Source of the DNA: Actinoallomurus purpureus
GTDB taxonomy: Bacteria > Actinomycetota > Actinomycetes > Streptosporangiales > Streptosporangiaceae
DNA length: 64,000 bases
Reading direction: 5' to 3'
NCBI RefSeq assembly: GCF_024055795.1
Contig: NZ_JAMXMY010000001.1
Span: 248,001-312,000, forward strand
Shown here one piece after another: positions 33,835 through 41,449 of this stretch. Numbering within the stretch: the first letter of the stretch is position 1; each line of letters opens with the position of its first letter. The notes beneath the pieces are model-generated. The model worked only from the letters and a program-made list of their open reading frames with translations. It did not search any database and was not told where the DNA came from. A program made the position numbers and the translations under genes.

Positions 33835-35064
33835 TTGTCTGACGTATCAAGCCGGATCAGCGCTTACGGGGCGATTCTGCGCACGCCCGGAGTTCTGGTT
33901 CCGGCGGCCGGCACCGTGCTGTCATCTCTGCCGATAGGAATGCTGGGGCTGGCGCTGCTGCTCCACGTGCGGGCCGGCAGTGGCGGCTTCGCGACGGCGG
34001 GCATGGTGGTGGCGGTCTTCGGAGTCGGGACCGGGCTTGGGATCGCTTCTCAGGGGCGGCTCATTGATCGGTCCGGTCCGAAGAGGGTGCTGCTGGTCGC
34101 CGCAGTGTGTCAGTCGACGGCGCTCGCCCTGATCGTGGTGCTTCCCGGGGTGGCAAGCGCCCCCTGGCAGATCGGTGCGTTGGCGTTCGTCGCGGGCCTG
34201 GCCGAGCCGCAGACAGGCGGCGCGCTCCGGTCAATGTGGCCCGCTCTGGTCGGCCCGGAACATCGAGCCGCGGCCTCCGCTCTGTCATCGATACTCTTCG
34301 AACTGGCGGTGGTGACCGGGCCGTTGCTCCTCACCGCGTTGCTCCAGGTCGCGACCGCTCGAGTATGTCTCCTCGTTGCGGCAGGTCTGTCGGCGGTCGG
34401 CACCACGATGGTCGCGCGCAGCCGTGCGGCTCTGGCCTGGCACGCCGTTGGCGATTGCGGGCGCAGTGTCCTGGGCCCTCTCGCCGTCCCGAGAATGCGC
34501 GTGATCGCGGGAGTCGTGGCGGCGCAGGGGATGGCGGTAGGCCTGCTGCAGGTGTCCTGTGCGGCCGTCCTCACGAAGCATTCCTGGCCGGGTGGTACGG
34601 GTCTTCTGTATTCGTTTCTGTCACTGGGCAGTCTGGCCGGCACCACCGTGTATGGAGTCTGGTCCCGGCCTACCGCCCATTGGTGGCAGCTTCCACTGCT
34701 GCTGCTCGCGCTGTCCGGCGCACTGACCGGTGCGGCCTTCGCGCCTGGGATCGTGCTCCTCTGCGGGTGGGTTCTCGTCGCGGGGCTACTCGTCGGCCCC
34801 GTGTCCGTCCGCTGCTTCATCGACGCCGAGCGGGAAACCCCGCCTGGCTCGCTGGCGGCCGCCGCCACGACGCTGACCGCCACGGGGCTGGCCGCGACAT
34901 CATCCGGGACGGCCATGGCTGGAAAGCTCACGGATGTCGCCGGAACAACCGCTGCCTTGATGACTGCGGCGGCGTGCACGTTCGTGGCGGCGTTCGCCAT
35001 GACGATCGGCGTTCGAGTGCGGAAGTTCCGGACACGAACTGCAATTCAATCGGATTCTGGTTGA
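33835..35064 (+). CDS. MFS transporter
   Basis: A 409-residue major facilitator superfamily efflux-type protein with twelve hydrophobic helices. It has SQGRLIDRSGPKRVLLVAA (loop 2-3 signature) and QTGGALRSMWPALVGPEHRAAASAL typical of drug-efflux MFS. TTG 33835 with GAGGAGA is favoured; ATG 33808 in frame is an alternative with a weaker site. Its codon use is a little less GC-biased than the permeases. It is flanked by direct repeats of the permease end, so it is likely a later insertion into this locus. Confidence 0.85.
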   Translation: MSDVSSRISAYGAILRTPGVLVPAAGTVLSSLPIGMLGLALLLHVRAGSGGFATAGMVVAVFGVGTGLGIASQGRLIDRSGPKRVLLVAAVCQSTALALIVVLPGVASAPWQIGALAFVAGLAEPQTGGALRSMWPALVGPEHRAAASALSSILFELAVVTGPLLLTALLQVATARVCLLVAAGLSAVGTTMVARSRAALAWHAVGDCGRSVLGPLAVPRMRVIAGVVAAQGMAVGLLQVSCAAVLTKHSWPGGTGLLYSFLSLGSLAGTTVYGVWSRPTAHWWQLPLLLLALSGALTGAAFAPGIVLLCGWVLVAGLLVGPVSVRCFIDAERETPPGSLAAAATTLTATGLAATSSGTAMAGKLTDVAGTTAALMTAAACTFVAAFAMTIGVRVRKFRTRTAIQSDSG

Positions 35065-35143
35065 GCTCCTTAACCATTTCGCCCAAGACTCTCCACGGTC
35101 GCAACCGCCGCTCGATGCGGCGACCACGAAGGGTGCTCCGCCG

Positions 35144-35304
35144 GCTCGGTCAGCGGCACGATGGCGAGCGTGCGCGACCTGTCCTCGAACAGGTCGTCAG
35201 CGGCGCGTTCCTGGCCGTCGTCGTGGTGTGCAGACCTACCTCAGCCGAGCCCGCAGACTCTGACCGACCGGTCGGCACGCGGCAACCCCGATGGCCGTAA
35301 CCGG
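35144..35304 (+). pseudogene. direct repeat copy 2, decayed permease 3' end
   Basis: Aligns to 33594-33801 with two internal deletions (the LLLGVIQ segment and a few bases near the end) that break the frame. Long stretches remain identical, including CCCGATGGCCGTAACCGG after the old stop codon. The sequence from 35305 to 35445 is AT-richer and holds no recognisable gene. Confidence 0.85.
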
Positions 35305-35445
35305 CCGGTGTAATTGTGGTCAGGGCGACCTGTTGATGCGCGTAGTCATGACTGTAAGACTCGCGATCATCGGATATCGGCGATCGGTCCTTGCGCGCTC
35401 CGCCGAGTCCGGTGTGATCGGCTCTCATCTCCCGGAATAGAGGCA

Positions 35446-35961
35446 ATGATGAAACTGCAGGCTGCCCTTCTCACCGCACTCCTCACGTCCGCCGCACTGG
35501 CCCCACAGGCGATGTCCGCCCAGGTCCCCGCCGCGTCGCAGACCGTCTGCATGACCTCACCGACGCCGACGGGCTGGGTGGTGACCGGATACAGCGACTG
35601 GTACGCCTGTGGCACACCGTCCAATCCGTATTACAACTCCAAGGCCATCATGGACGCGACGGGAACGCCGTCCGGCGGTTCGGTGACCGCCTGCATGGCC
35701 CCCGGGCCGGCCGGGTTCTACGCGACCGCCTATTCGTACTCGTTCTCGTGCGAGATAACGAAGACGCCGAGCGGGACGTTCAACAACCAGGAGCAGCTGA
35801 CGAACCTCAACGGGCGGCCGTCCGGCACCACCGTGACGATCTGCGGCATCCAGTCCGCACCCTCCGGATGGGTACAGGTCGCCATCGCCCAGAGCTACCT
35901 CTGCGTCTACGCGCGTTCGGGCGGCGTCGGCAACAACGCCGTGACCATCCGCAAATCCTGA
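35446..35961 (+). CDS. secreted protein with three Cys-paired repeats
   Basis: A 171-residue secreted protein. A signal peptide (LLTALLTSAALAPQAMSAQ) is followed by three related units of about 45 residues: VCMTSPTPTGWVVTGYSDWYAC, VTACMAPGPAGFYATAYSY and VTICGIQSAPSGWVQVAIAQ. Each starts and ends with Cys about 20 residues apart, so three internal disulfides are likely. An AGAGG site precedes tandem ATGs (35446, 35449). I know no function; homologues are recalled as actinomycete hypothetical proteins. Confidence 0.75.
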   Translation: MMKLQAALLTALLTSAALAPQAMSAQVPAASQTVCMTSPTPTGWVVTGYSDWYACGTPSNPYYNSKAIMDATGTPSGGSVTACMAPGPAGFYATAYSYSFSCEITKTPSGTFNNQEQLTNLNGRPSGTTVTICGIQSAPSGWVQVAIAQSYLCVYARSGGVGNNAVTIRKS

Positions 35962-36106
35962 CTCCACATGGTCCAGCCGACCCGCTGACGCGCCCGGTGC
36001 AGCGTCGGCGGGTCAGCTGACGCTCACGCACGCCCACCGGTGTCAGTGCCGCGGCCTGATCACGGGGCCCGCGAGGGTGGCGGGCGGGACCGCCGTGGGC
36101 CGGCCG

Positions 36107-36754
36107 TCAGGCCGATGAGACGTATACCTGGACGACGCCGCCCGCCTCCCGTACGGCCAGCCGGGGCAGGGCCGGAATCGGCGCCGGAAGCCGGTGGTGG
36201 ACAACGGCGCCGTCGAGCGCGAAGAGCGCCTGATGGCAGGGGCAGCGCAGCCGTGCGCCGCCCTCCACATGCAGGCGGCATCCCTGGTGCGTGCACACGC
36301 CCGAGACCGCGCGCAGCCGGCCGCTGTCGCGGGTCACGAAACCGGTGACACTGCCGGCGTCGAAGCTGCGCACCGCGCCGTCCGGCAGGTCGGCGGCATC
36401 TGCCACCGGATGCCACCTGCCCCTGTTGGGGCTCAGCGTGCCGTCACCCGGCGGCGTCGCGCCACGGGTGAGCGCATGATCGATCGACGCTCCCGCCACG
36501 GCACCGGTGGCGGCGAACGCGCCCCCGAGGACCAGTCGGCGTCCGACCGGCATCGGTGCTCGCGCGATGTCCGGCTCCGCCAGGCGACGGTGCAGGTCGG
36601 CGACGAACTCCTCGCGCGGCGCGTCCGATCCCGGCCGCGCGGCACGCAGCTCGATGGCGAGACGGAGCGCGTCGGCGTCCGCCTCCTCGACAGGGAAGGA
36701 GCGCGGGCGGCGGCCCTTCAGCAGATCCTCGACGTAACGCCGCAGACCCTTCAT
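36107..36754 (-). CDS. membrane Rieske [2Fe-2S] protein with anti-sigma-like layout
   Basis: A 215-residue protein. Residues 1-66 are a cytosolic, helical, charged domain (RRYVEDLLKGRRPRSF, ALRLAIELRAARPG, EEFVADLHRRLAE). A twin-arginine, single membrane helix follows (GRRLVLGGAFAATGAVAGA, about 70-92). The outer Rieske domain has ligands Cys154/His156 and Cys171/His174, with Cys159 and Cys173 for the disulfide (CTHQGC, CPCHQALF). It starts 3 bp after the ECF sigma stop codon. The layout matches an anti-sigma factor with a redox sensor outside; that role is inference. Confidence 0.88.
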   Translation of the reverse strand: MKGLRRYVEDLLKGRRPRSFPVEEADADALRLAIELRAARPGSDAPREEFVADLHRRLAEPDIARAPMPVGRRLVLGGAFAATGAVAGASIDHALTRGATPPGDGTLSPNRGRWHPVADAADLPDGAVRSFDAGSVTGFVTRDSGRLRAVSGVCTHQGCRLHVEGGARLRCPCHQALFALDGAVVHHRLPAPIPALPRLAVREAGGVVQVYVSSA

Positions 36755-36756
36755 GG

Positions 36757-37359
36757 TCACCTCCCCATCCTGTCGTCCGGGCCATCGTCCCGGACGACCT
36801 CGGCCGCGAGTCTGAGCGCCCGGTGCTGCAGCACCTTCGCGTTGCCGATGCTGATTCCCAGTTCGCCGGCCGCCTCACGGATCGAGTACGACCGGAGGAA
36901 CCGCAGCTCCAGGATGCGCCGGTACCGGTCGGGCAACGCCGCGAGGATCCTGGCCACGCGTTCGGGCGAACGACCGGTCTCGGGCGGCCGGCCGAAGTCG
37001 GCCGCCACACGTTCGATGTCGATGGCGGTGATCTCGTGCCCGAGCGTCCGGCGCCAGTGCGAGGCCAGCACGGAACGGGCGGTCGCCAGCAGGTAGGCGC
37101 GGACCTCGCCCACACTGGCAGAGGTCCGCAGCGGGCGCAGCGCGGCGAGGAAGACCTCGGCGGTGAGGTCCTCCGCGTCCGGCCGGTTGCCGACCTTGGA
37201 GAACATCAACCGGTAGATGCGGTTGACGTTGTCCAGGTAGATGGCCTCCCAGCCGGTGTAGGCCTCACCATCCACCAGGCGGAGCGGCGTCCGGGGCTCA
37301 GAAGAAGTCTCGGCATCCGGCCCCGGGCGCTCGCGCCTGCCCGGGATCCAGCGGTTCAT
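36757..37359 (-). CDS. ECF-type sigma-70 factor
   Basis: A 200-residue sigma factor with region 2 (about 40-105: IYRLMFSKVGNRPDAEDLTAEVFLAAL) and region 4 (about 135-190: LPDRYRRILELRFLRSYSIREAAGELGISIGNAKVLQHRAL). There is no region 3 or extra C-terminal domain. It is immediately upstream of the Rieske protein (stop TGA and next ATG nearly touch) and 45 bp downstream of the metallophosphoesterase. Tight pairing with a membrane protein is typical of a sigma/anti-sigma couple. Confidence 0.92.
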   Translation of the reverse strand: MNRWIPGRRERPGPDAETSSEPRTPLRLVDGEAYTGWEAIYLDNVNRIYRLMFSKVGNRPDAEDLTAEVFLAALRPLRTSASVGEVRAYLLATARSVLASHWRRTLGHEITAIDIERVAADFGRPPETGRSPERVARILAALPDRYRRILELRFLRSYSIREAAGELGISIGNAKVLQHRALRLAAEVVRDDGPDDRMGR

Positions 37360-37404
37360 GACCAGTCCCCCTCACCATCTTCACATGGCGGTCCGACCGG
37401 GGAC

Positions 37405-38358
37405 TTATCCGAGCCTCTCGTCGCGGATCGCCAGGGCGTGGCCGCCTCGTACGTAGCCGACCTCCCGGATGCCGAGGGCGTGCCGCAGCCTGCCGGCCGG
37501 CAGGGTGACGGGGACGGGCCCCGGCCCGTCCCCGGGACGCGGCAGCGGGTAGGCGGTGGTCGTGGCGCTGTGAAAGGTGACGTTGCCCTCCGTCTTCGTG
37601 AACAGTTGGTGGATGTGGCCGTTGAGGCACGTCACCGACGCGAAGCGGCGCAGGAGGCTCAGCGCCTGCACGGAGTCGTCGGTCGCCCAGCCCCAGCTCG
37701 GGTAGAGCGCGAACATCGGGATGTGGCTGAACACGACGATCGGCGTGTCGCTGGACAGCCCGGCCACGTCCTTGCGGATGAAGTCGAGCTGCTCGGTTCC
37801 GAGATGCCCGAGCTTGCTCATGTGCAGCGTGTTCACCAGCGCGATGAAGTGCACGCCCCGAATGTCGAAGCTGTACCAGCCGTCGCCGCGGGTGCCGGTG
37901 CCGAAGGCCCGGCGGTACTTCTGGCCCGCGTCGTCGATGGAGTCGTGCTCGCCCGGCACCGTGAAGACGTGACCCGTCCTCATGCCGGTCATCATCTGCT
38001 TGACCTGGTCGAACTGGCCCGGCGTGGCCAGGTGGGTCAGGTCCCCGGTGTGGATGACGAAGTCCGGCCGGTGCTCCAGCGCGTCGATCCGGTGGAGCGC
38101 GTCGGAGAACGAGTCGGTGACGTCGGTGTTGGCCGTCCCGTGAAAGCCGATGTGGCTGTCGCTGATCTGGGCGAACCGCAGCGTGGCGTTCGAGGGCAGG
38201 GTGTCGCTCGATCCGGCGACACGGCTGACCACCTCACCGGCGGCGACCGCCAGGACGACCGCGCCGCCGAACCACGCGCTGTGCCTGAGCAGCTGGCGTC
38301 GCGTCATGCCCGCCGGGTCGTCGTTGGTGTCGGGAGGAGGGATGTCCGGCGCGTTCAT
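37405..38358 (-). CDS. Tat-exported calcineurin-like metallophosphoesterase
   Basis: A 317-residue phosphoesterase. The N-terminus MTRRQLLRHSAWFGGAVVLAVAAG is a twin-arginine signal or anchor. The dimetal motifs are FAQISDSHIG (D-x-H), IHTGDLTH (GD), VPGEHDS (GEHD in place of GNHD), FSHIPMF and LNGHIHQLF (GHxH). The substrate is unknown. It overlaps the cupredoxin gene by 4 bp (ATGA) and precedes the ECF sigma gene. Confidence 0.9.
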   Translation of the reverse strand: MNAPDIPPPDTNDDPAGMTRRQLLRHSAWFGGAVVLAVAAGEVVSRVAGSSDTLPSNATLRFAQISDSHIGFHGTANTDVTDSFSDALHRIDALEHRPDFVIHTGDLTHLATPGQFDQVKQMMTGMRTGHVFTVPGEHDSIDDAGQKYRRAFGTGTRGDGWYSFDIRGVHFIALVNTLHMSKLGHLGTEQLDFIRKDVAGLSSDTPIVVFSHIPMFALYPSWGWATDDSVQALSLLRRFASVTCLNGHIHQLFTKTEGNVTFHSATTTAYPLPRPGDGPGPVPVTLPAGRLRHALGIREVGYVRGGHALAIRDERLG

Positions 38359-38831
38359 GGCGTCACCACCACCGATCCGCGCATGAACGGGTGGATCGTG
38401 CAGGAGTACGGATAGCGACCGGGCTTCGTGAAGGTGTACCGGTATGTTTTTCCGGGCGTCAGCGGCGAGGAGCGGAACGAGCCGCCGTCGGCCGCCACCG
38501 TGTGCGGCTCCTCATCCTTGTTCGTCCAGGTCACCGTCGTACCGACCTTGACGGAGACCGACGCGGGTGCGAACGCGAAGCTCTTGATGGACACCGCGTT
38601 GGCGGCGACGGGCGCCCCTCGCGGTGCGGTTCCGGAGCCACCGGCCATCTTCATCCCGGGCATTTTCATCCCGGGCATCGCCTGGGCGGGCGCGCTCGCC
38701 CGCGGGGCGGATCGAGATGCCCCGGCCGAGGCGCCCTGCCCCCAGCCGCAGCCGGCCTGCAGGGCCAGCCCGCCGATCGCCAGGAGCGCCACGGGTCGGC
38801 GCCCGTGTGCGAGGTATGCGTAGAGGTTCAT
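38355..38831 (-). CDS. cupredoxin-domain lipoprotein
   Basis: A 158-residue lipoprotein. The signal ends LALQAGCGWGQ with the lipidation Cys. A Met-rich stretch (MPGMKMPGMKMAGG) follows, like copper-handling segments. The cupredoxin fold (about 70-158) holds EEPHTVAADGG (His), YPYSCTIHPFMRGSVVV (Cys, His, Met ligands). It is a blue-copper electron carrier or copper sensor outside the membrane. It heads the four-gene unit; ATG 38831 was chosen over 38843. Confidence 0.9.
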   Translation of the reverse strand: MNLYAYLAHGRRPVALLAIGGLALQAGCGWGQGASAGASRSAPRASAPAQAMPGMKMPGMKMAGGSGTAPRGAPVAANAVSIKSFAFAPASVSVKVGTTVTWTNKDEEPHTVAADGGSFRSSPLTPGKTYRYTFTKPGRYPYSCTIHPFMRGSVVVTP

Positions 38832-38889
38832 CTGTCGTCCCATCCGTTCCGCCTGGGCGGACGTTGTCGCGTATCCGCTGCTCGCGGAC

Positions 38890-38919
38890 CTTCGATTACA
38901 GATAGGACCGGGGGTTACA
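38890..38919 (-). promoter_or_regulatory. candidate ECF-type promoter of the cupredoxin unit
   Basis: On the minus strand TGTAACC (38919-38913) and TCGAAG (38895-38890) are spaced by 17 bp, about 60 bp before the cupredoxin start. The -35 resembles the AAC core of ECF promoters. Autoregulation by the sigma factor of the operon is suggested only. Confidence 0.35.
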
Positions 38920-39111
38920 CCGCGTCCTCCGCCCGTAACCTCCGCGCCTATCTCTTGTCGAAGGCGGTCGGTACCGGTCGCCGCCTCGCGCCACCGACCA
39001 GTCCGCCGCTGCCGCTTCGGCCAGGGCCCTGACGGCGGCACGTACTCGACAGATCACCTTCACGCCGCGGATCGCCTCCGTGGCCCCGTTGACGATCTTT
39101 GGAGGTATGCC

Positions 39112-39387
39112 ATGTGCTCCCACCGACCGCACTGCCCACCGGCCGACGCCGTCGACCGGGATGCCGCGCACACCGTCGCCTCCCATCCCGAACAGGGATG
39201 GAGCCTGCTCTGCAACGGCGTCGTCCTCTTCGACGACACGGGAGAGCTCCTGCCGGACGGCGGTGTCGTCCCGCCGCACCGCCCGACCGACGTCCATCGC
39301 GGACCCGTACCCGGGCCGCGGGTTTCGCGCCCTCGTCCGAGGCCGAACCCGGCAGGATACGTCTGCGTGTGCGGAGACGCAGCGTGA
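39112..39387 (+). CDS. DUF5999 family protein
   Basis: A 91-residue protein beginning MCSHRPHCPPADAVDRDAAH, then PEQGWSLLCNGVVLFDDTGELLPDG and PPHRP, the pattern of the small actinomycete DUF5999 family. The conserved part is residues 1-60. The last 30 residues are Arg/Pro-rich and end GYVCVCGDAA, which may be a frameshifted tail. GGAGG precedes the ATG. Function unknown. Confidence 0.8.
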   Translation: MCSHRPHCPPADAVDRDAAHTVASHPEQGWSLLCNGVVLFDDTGELLPDGGVVPPHRPTDVHRGPVPGPRVSRPRPRPNPAGYVCVCGDAA

Positions 39388-39489
39388 GCATCCGCTCGAT
39401 CGGCGACCACGGGAGAAGACCGAACGCTACCCGAGTAACAGAGTGGCGCCAGCTCATCCGACTCGCCGTCGAGCCAGGGTTGAGTGATG

Positions 39490-39692
39490 CGCGGCCGGCA
39501 GCAGTGTGGCGCGGCGGCCAAAGGCCGTCGCGCCACAGGTGCGGTGTTTCGGGTGTTCGGGGCCACGGCGCGGCCGGTTTGCGGGGAGATCATGCCGGCG
39601 CACAGGCCGCGGCCGGCCAGTCCCTGTGCGATGCGTGGGATCGCGGCGAGGGTGTTGGCGGGCCACTCATGCATGAGGATGACCTGGCCGTT
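39490..39692 (-). pseudogene. duplicate of the CE4 deacetylase 3' end
   Basis: Matches 41375-41595: the last 45 codons (GQVILMHEWPANTLAAIPRI to SPQTGRAVAP) and the following terminator region, with indels after the old stop codon. It is cut off abruptly at AACGGCCAG, where a 62-nt hairpin begins. The fragment holds no start codon. Confidence 0.85.
39506..39536 (-). terminator. terminator hairpin of the duplicated deacetylase end
   Basis: GTGGCGCGGCGGCC pairs with GGCCGTCGCGCCAC (14 bp, one G-T) around AAA. It is equivalent to the hairpin at 41380-41427. Confidence 0.6.
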
Positions 39693-39751
39693 GACTTTGG
39701 GACTATCGCCCTTCCGAACCGCCGGGAAGAGGCGATAACCCCAAAGTCAAC
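39690..39751. repeat. 62-nt near-perfect hairpin element
   Basis: GTTGACTTTGGG at the left end matches CCCAAAGTCAAC at the right end perfectly; pairing continues through ATCGCC/GGCGAT and CTTCC/GGAAG to a 9-nt loop, with a few mismatches. It sits exactly where the duplicated deacetylase fragment stops. About 48-bp direct repeats (75% identical) flank the fragment and hairpin at 39452 and 39756. It is MITE-like, but I cannot name a family. From 39810 to 40019 no gene is visible. Confidence 0.6.
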
Positions 39752-40019
39752 GGCATCTCATCCGGCTCGGTCTCAAGCCGGGGTTGACTGATGCGCGGCC
39801 AGCCGTGTCGCTGCGGAAGGGCTGAGCCGCCGGAAGATATGGGTGGAGACCGGCCGAATCGTCGCGCTGGGTCGTCGTTGATTTCGTATATGACGACCAT
39901 CGAACAGCGTGCCCAACCCCGTCCGGCGTCGCGACTTTGTCAACCAATGGGGTGGTGGAGACGTCTGATTCCTGACGGCCGGCTGGGTGCTGGGCCGTGT
40001 GCAGGAGGGGTCACAAGCT

Positions 40020-40163
40020 ATGGGTGCCATAATCAGCCTGACGGTGACGCTCGTCTCGGCGATGATCGCTATCACCATGATGGTGATCAAGTTCGGCATT
40101 AGGCTTACACTCATGCTCTTCAATGTCACGGCAAACGTGATCAAGGCTTCCGCGCGGCAATAA
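40020..40163 (+). CDS. small membrane protein, 47 aa
   Basis: ATG follows a strong AGGAGGGG site at 9-nt spacing. The product MGAIISLTVTLVSAMIAITM and onward is almost wholly hydrophobic for the first 35 residues, with two possible helices around MVIKFGIRLTLMLF, and ends NVIKASARQ with TAA. Composition and the strong site suggest a real gene. It resembles short membrane peptides of actinomycete plasmids or ICEs in style only; no family is recognised. Confidence 0.6.
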   Translation: MGAIISLTVTLVSAMIAITMMVIKFGIRLTLMLFNVTANVIKASARQ

Positions 40164-40276
40164 TGCTCCGTGCTGGCGGCAGCCTTAAGATCGGTTGCCG
40201 TCGCTGTCGTCACCGCTGTAGTCGGAACTACATGTGCGGGCGCAGGTTTGACCCGGGGTGACGAGGCTGCGCGAGG

Positions 40277-40411
40277 GCTACTCGGGTGTACTGGGCTGGA
40301 TGGATCGCACGGGTCGGCCGGTGGCCGAGGTGAGCTTGAGACGGCAGATCTGGATCTCCTGCTCGGCTCGCGTGATCTCTTTGCCTATGTCCCGCTGTTG
40401 TGGATAGGCGA
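40277..40411 (-). other. orphan coding-like fragment
   Basis: The minus strand reads LAYPQQRDIGKEITRAEQEI, then QICRLKLTSATGRPVRSIQ and PSTPE with TAG. It is charged and helical, but has no start or site. It may be the end of a lost gene. Nothing else is recognisable in 40164-40414. Confidence 0.25.
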
Positions 40412-40414
40412 GTC

Positions 40415-40885
40415 TCAGGACACCGTCAGATTGTGTTTATTCACCTCTGCAAGGGCACTTTTCTGTACGTCGGCCACCGTCGAGACCCAGATACTCCAGT
40501 CCGGCACCTGCTTGTATCCGAGTGTGGCCCAGAATTTATCGGCATTTGCCACCTCGGCCAACATTAACTGAACACCCGCCTTGAGGGCCATTCCCGTCGC
40601 GAGATACGCGGCCCCCGAACCATATCCTCTCAGTCGCTTGTCCTTATCAACCCTAGGATTCGCAAACCTGGCGACCGGTGTGTTCGCGGTCACCTGCAGG
40701 CCGGTTATCCTATCCACTTCACCGTAAGAGCTATCGGCAAGCGGCAATTCTCCCAACGGAAGAACATAAAAGGAGAAGTAGCCCACCTTCTCGCCATCGA
40801 CGTACAGGGTGTACTCGTGCTCGTCCTTGGAGTTATGCGCCAGAGCGCATGTGACTGTCGCCACCATTCTCCGATCTTCTGCCAT
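40415..40885 (-). CDS. GNAT-like N-acetyltransferase
   Basis: A 156-residue protein. An acceptor-side beta sheet (EYTLYVDGEKVGYFSFYVL) is followed by RLRGYGSGAAYLATGMALKA, which resembles the acetyl-CoA loop R/Q-x2-G-x-G/A of GNAT enzymes, and LAEVANADKFWATLGYKQVP, the usual FW..LGF end of the fold. GC content is clearly lower (about 53%) than its surroundings, suggesting transfer. The ribosome site is weak. Confidence 0.6.
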   Translation of the reverse strand: MAEDRRMVATVTCALAHNSKDEHEYTLYVDGEKVGYFSFYVLPLGELPLADSSYGEVDRITGLQVTANTPVARFANPRVDKDKRLRGYGSGAAYLATGMALKAGVQLMLAEVANADKFWATLGYKQVPDWSIWVSTVADVQKSALAEVNKHNLTVS

Positions 40886-40993
40886 CGTTCTTGATCGCGG
40901 TGAGGCTCCCGTTATCCGGCGCAGGTCCTAGAGGGTACGGTAACGTGGAGAGTCCCGCCCCCAGTCCTCGGCACACTCATTTCCCGTGCCCGG

Positions 40994-41191
40994 TCAGGAC
41001 GCCACGTAGAACCTCTCCGCTTCGCAGGCTCGGGGGCGTGGCGTCACCGTGATGACCGACCCCTGCTGGATGCTCGCGTTATACGCATAACATCCTGGCT
41101 GGCAACCGCAGTCAAGGGTCTGCGGCATTGAATTGTCCCCCGCAAATGAAGCGCGAGCGCAGGACACTAGGTACAGGAGTGCGCCGATCAC
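40994..41191 (-). CDS. possible small Cys-rich secreted peptide
   Basis: GTG 41191 would begin VIGALLYLVSCARASFAGDN, which could be a short signal peptide, followed by a mature part with closely spaced Cys (LDCGCQPGCYAYNASIQQG) and a further Cys near the end. It has no clear ribosome site and lower GC. It may be chance; kept because composition fits a small secreted peptide. Confidence 0.25.
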   Translation of the reverse strand: MIGALLYLVSCARASFAGDNSMPQTLDCGCQPGCYAYNASIQQGSVITVTPRPRACEAERFYVAS

Positions 41192-41379
41192 GAAGTTCTG
41201 TTCATAGAGCGGCTCCGGCGTGGGGAGTCTGTGTACAAGAGCCCTGGCCAGAAGCGCCGCGTCGCGATGCTGTCCGAAGTGAGCGAGGGCGAAAGCCCGC
41301 GGCGAGCCTCGGCGGCCGGGCCAGGCCGTCGAGTTCCTGGCCGCAGGCTGATCTCCTCGACGCGCGGGGCAACCGGCCG

Positions 41380-41427
41380 GCAGCAGTGGTGGCGCGGCGG
41401 CCATGGGCCCCGCGCCGCGACTGCTGC
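41380..41427 (-). terminator. terminator of the xylanase/deacetylase operon
   Basis: GCAGCAG and CTGCTGC close a long GC stem through GGCGCGG/CCGCGCC, 23 bp beyond the deacetylase stop codon. Confidence 0.65.
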
Positions 41428-41449
41428 GGTGTCTCTGGAGGTTCGGGGG

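Noticed and set aside
40170-40571. Plus-strand frame MLAAALRSVAVAVVTAVVG
   Set aside because: The start looks like a signal peptide, but it has no ribosome site and its second half is antisense to the GNAT-like gene.
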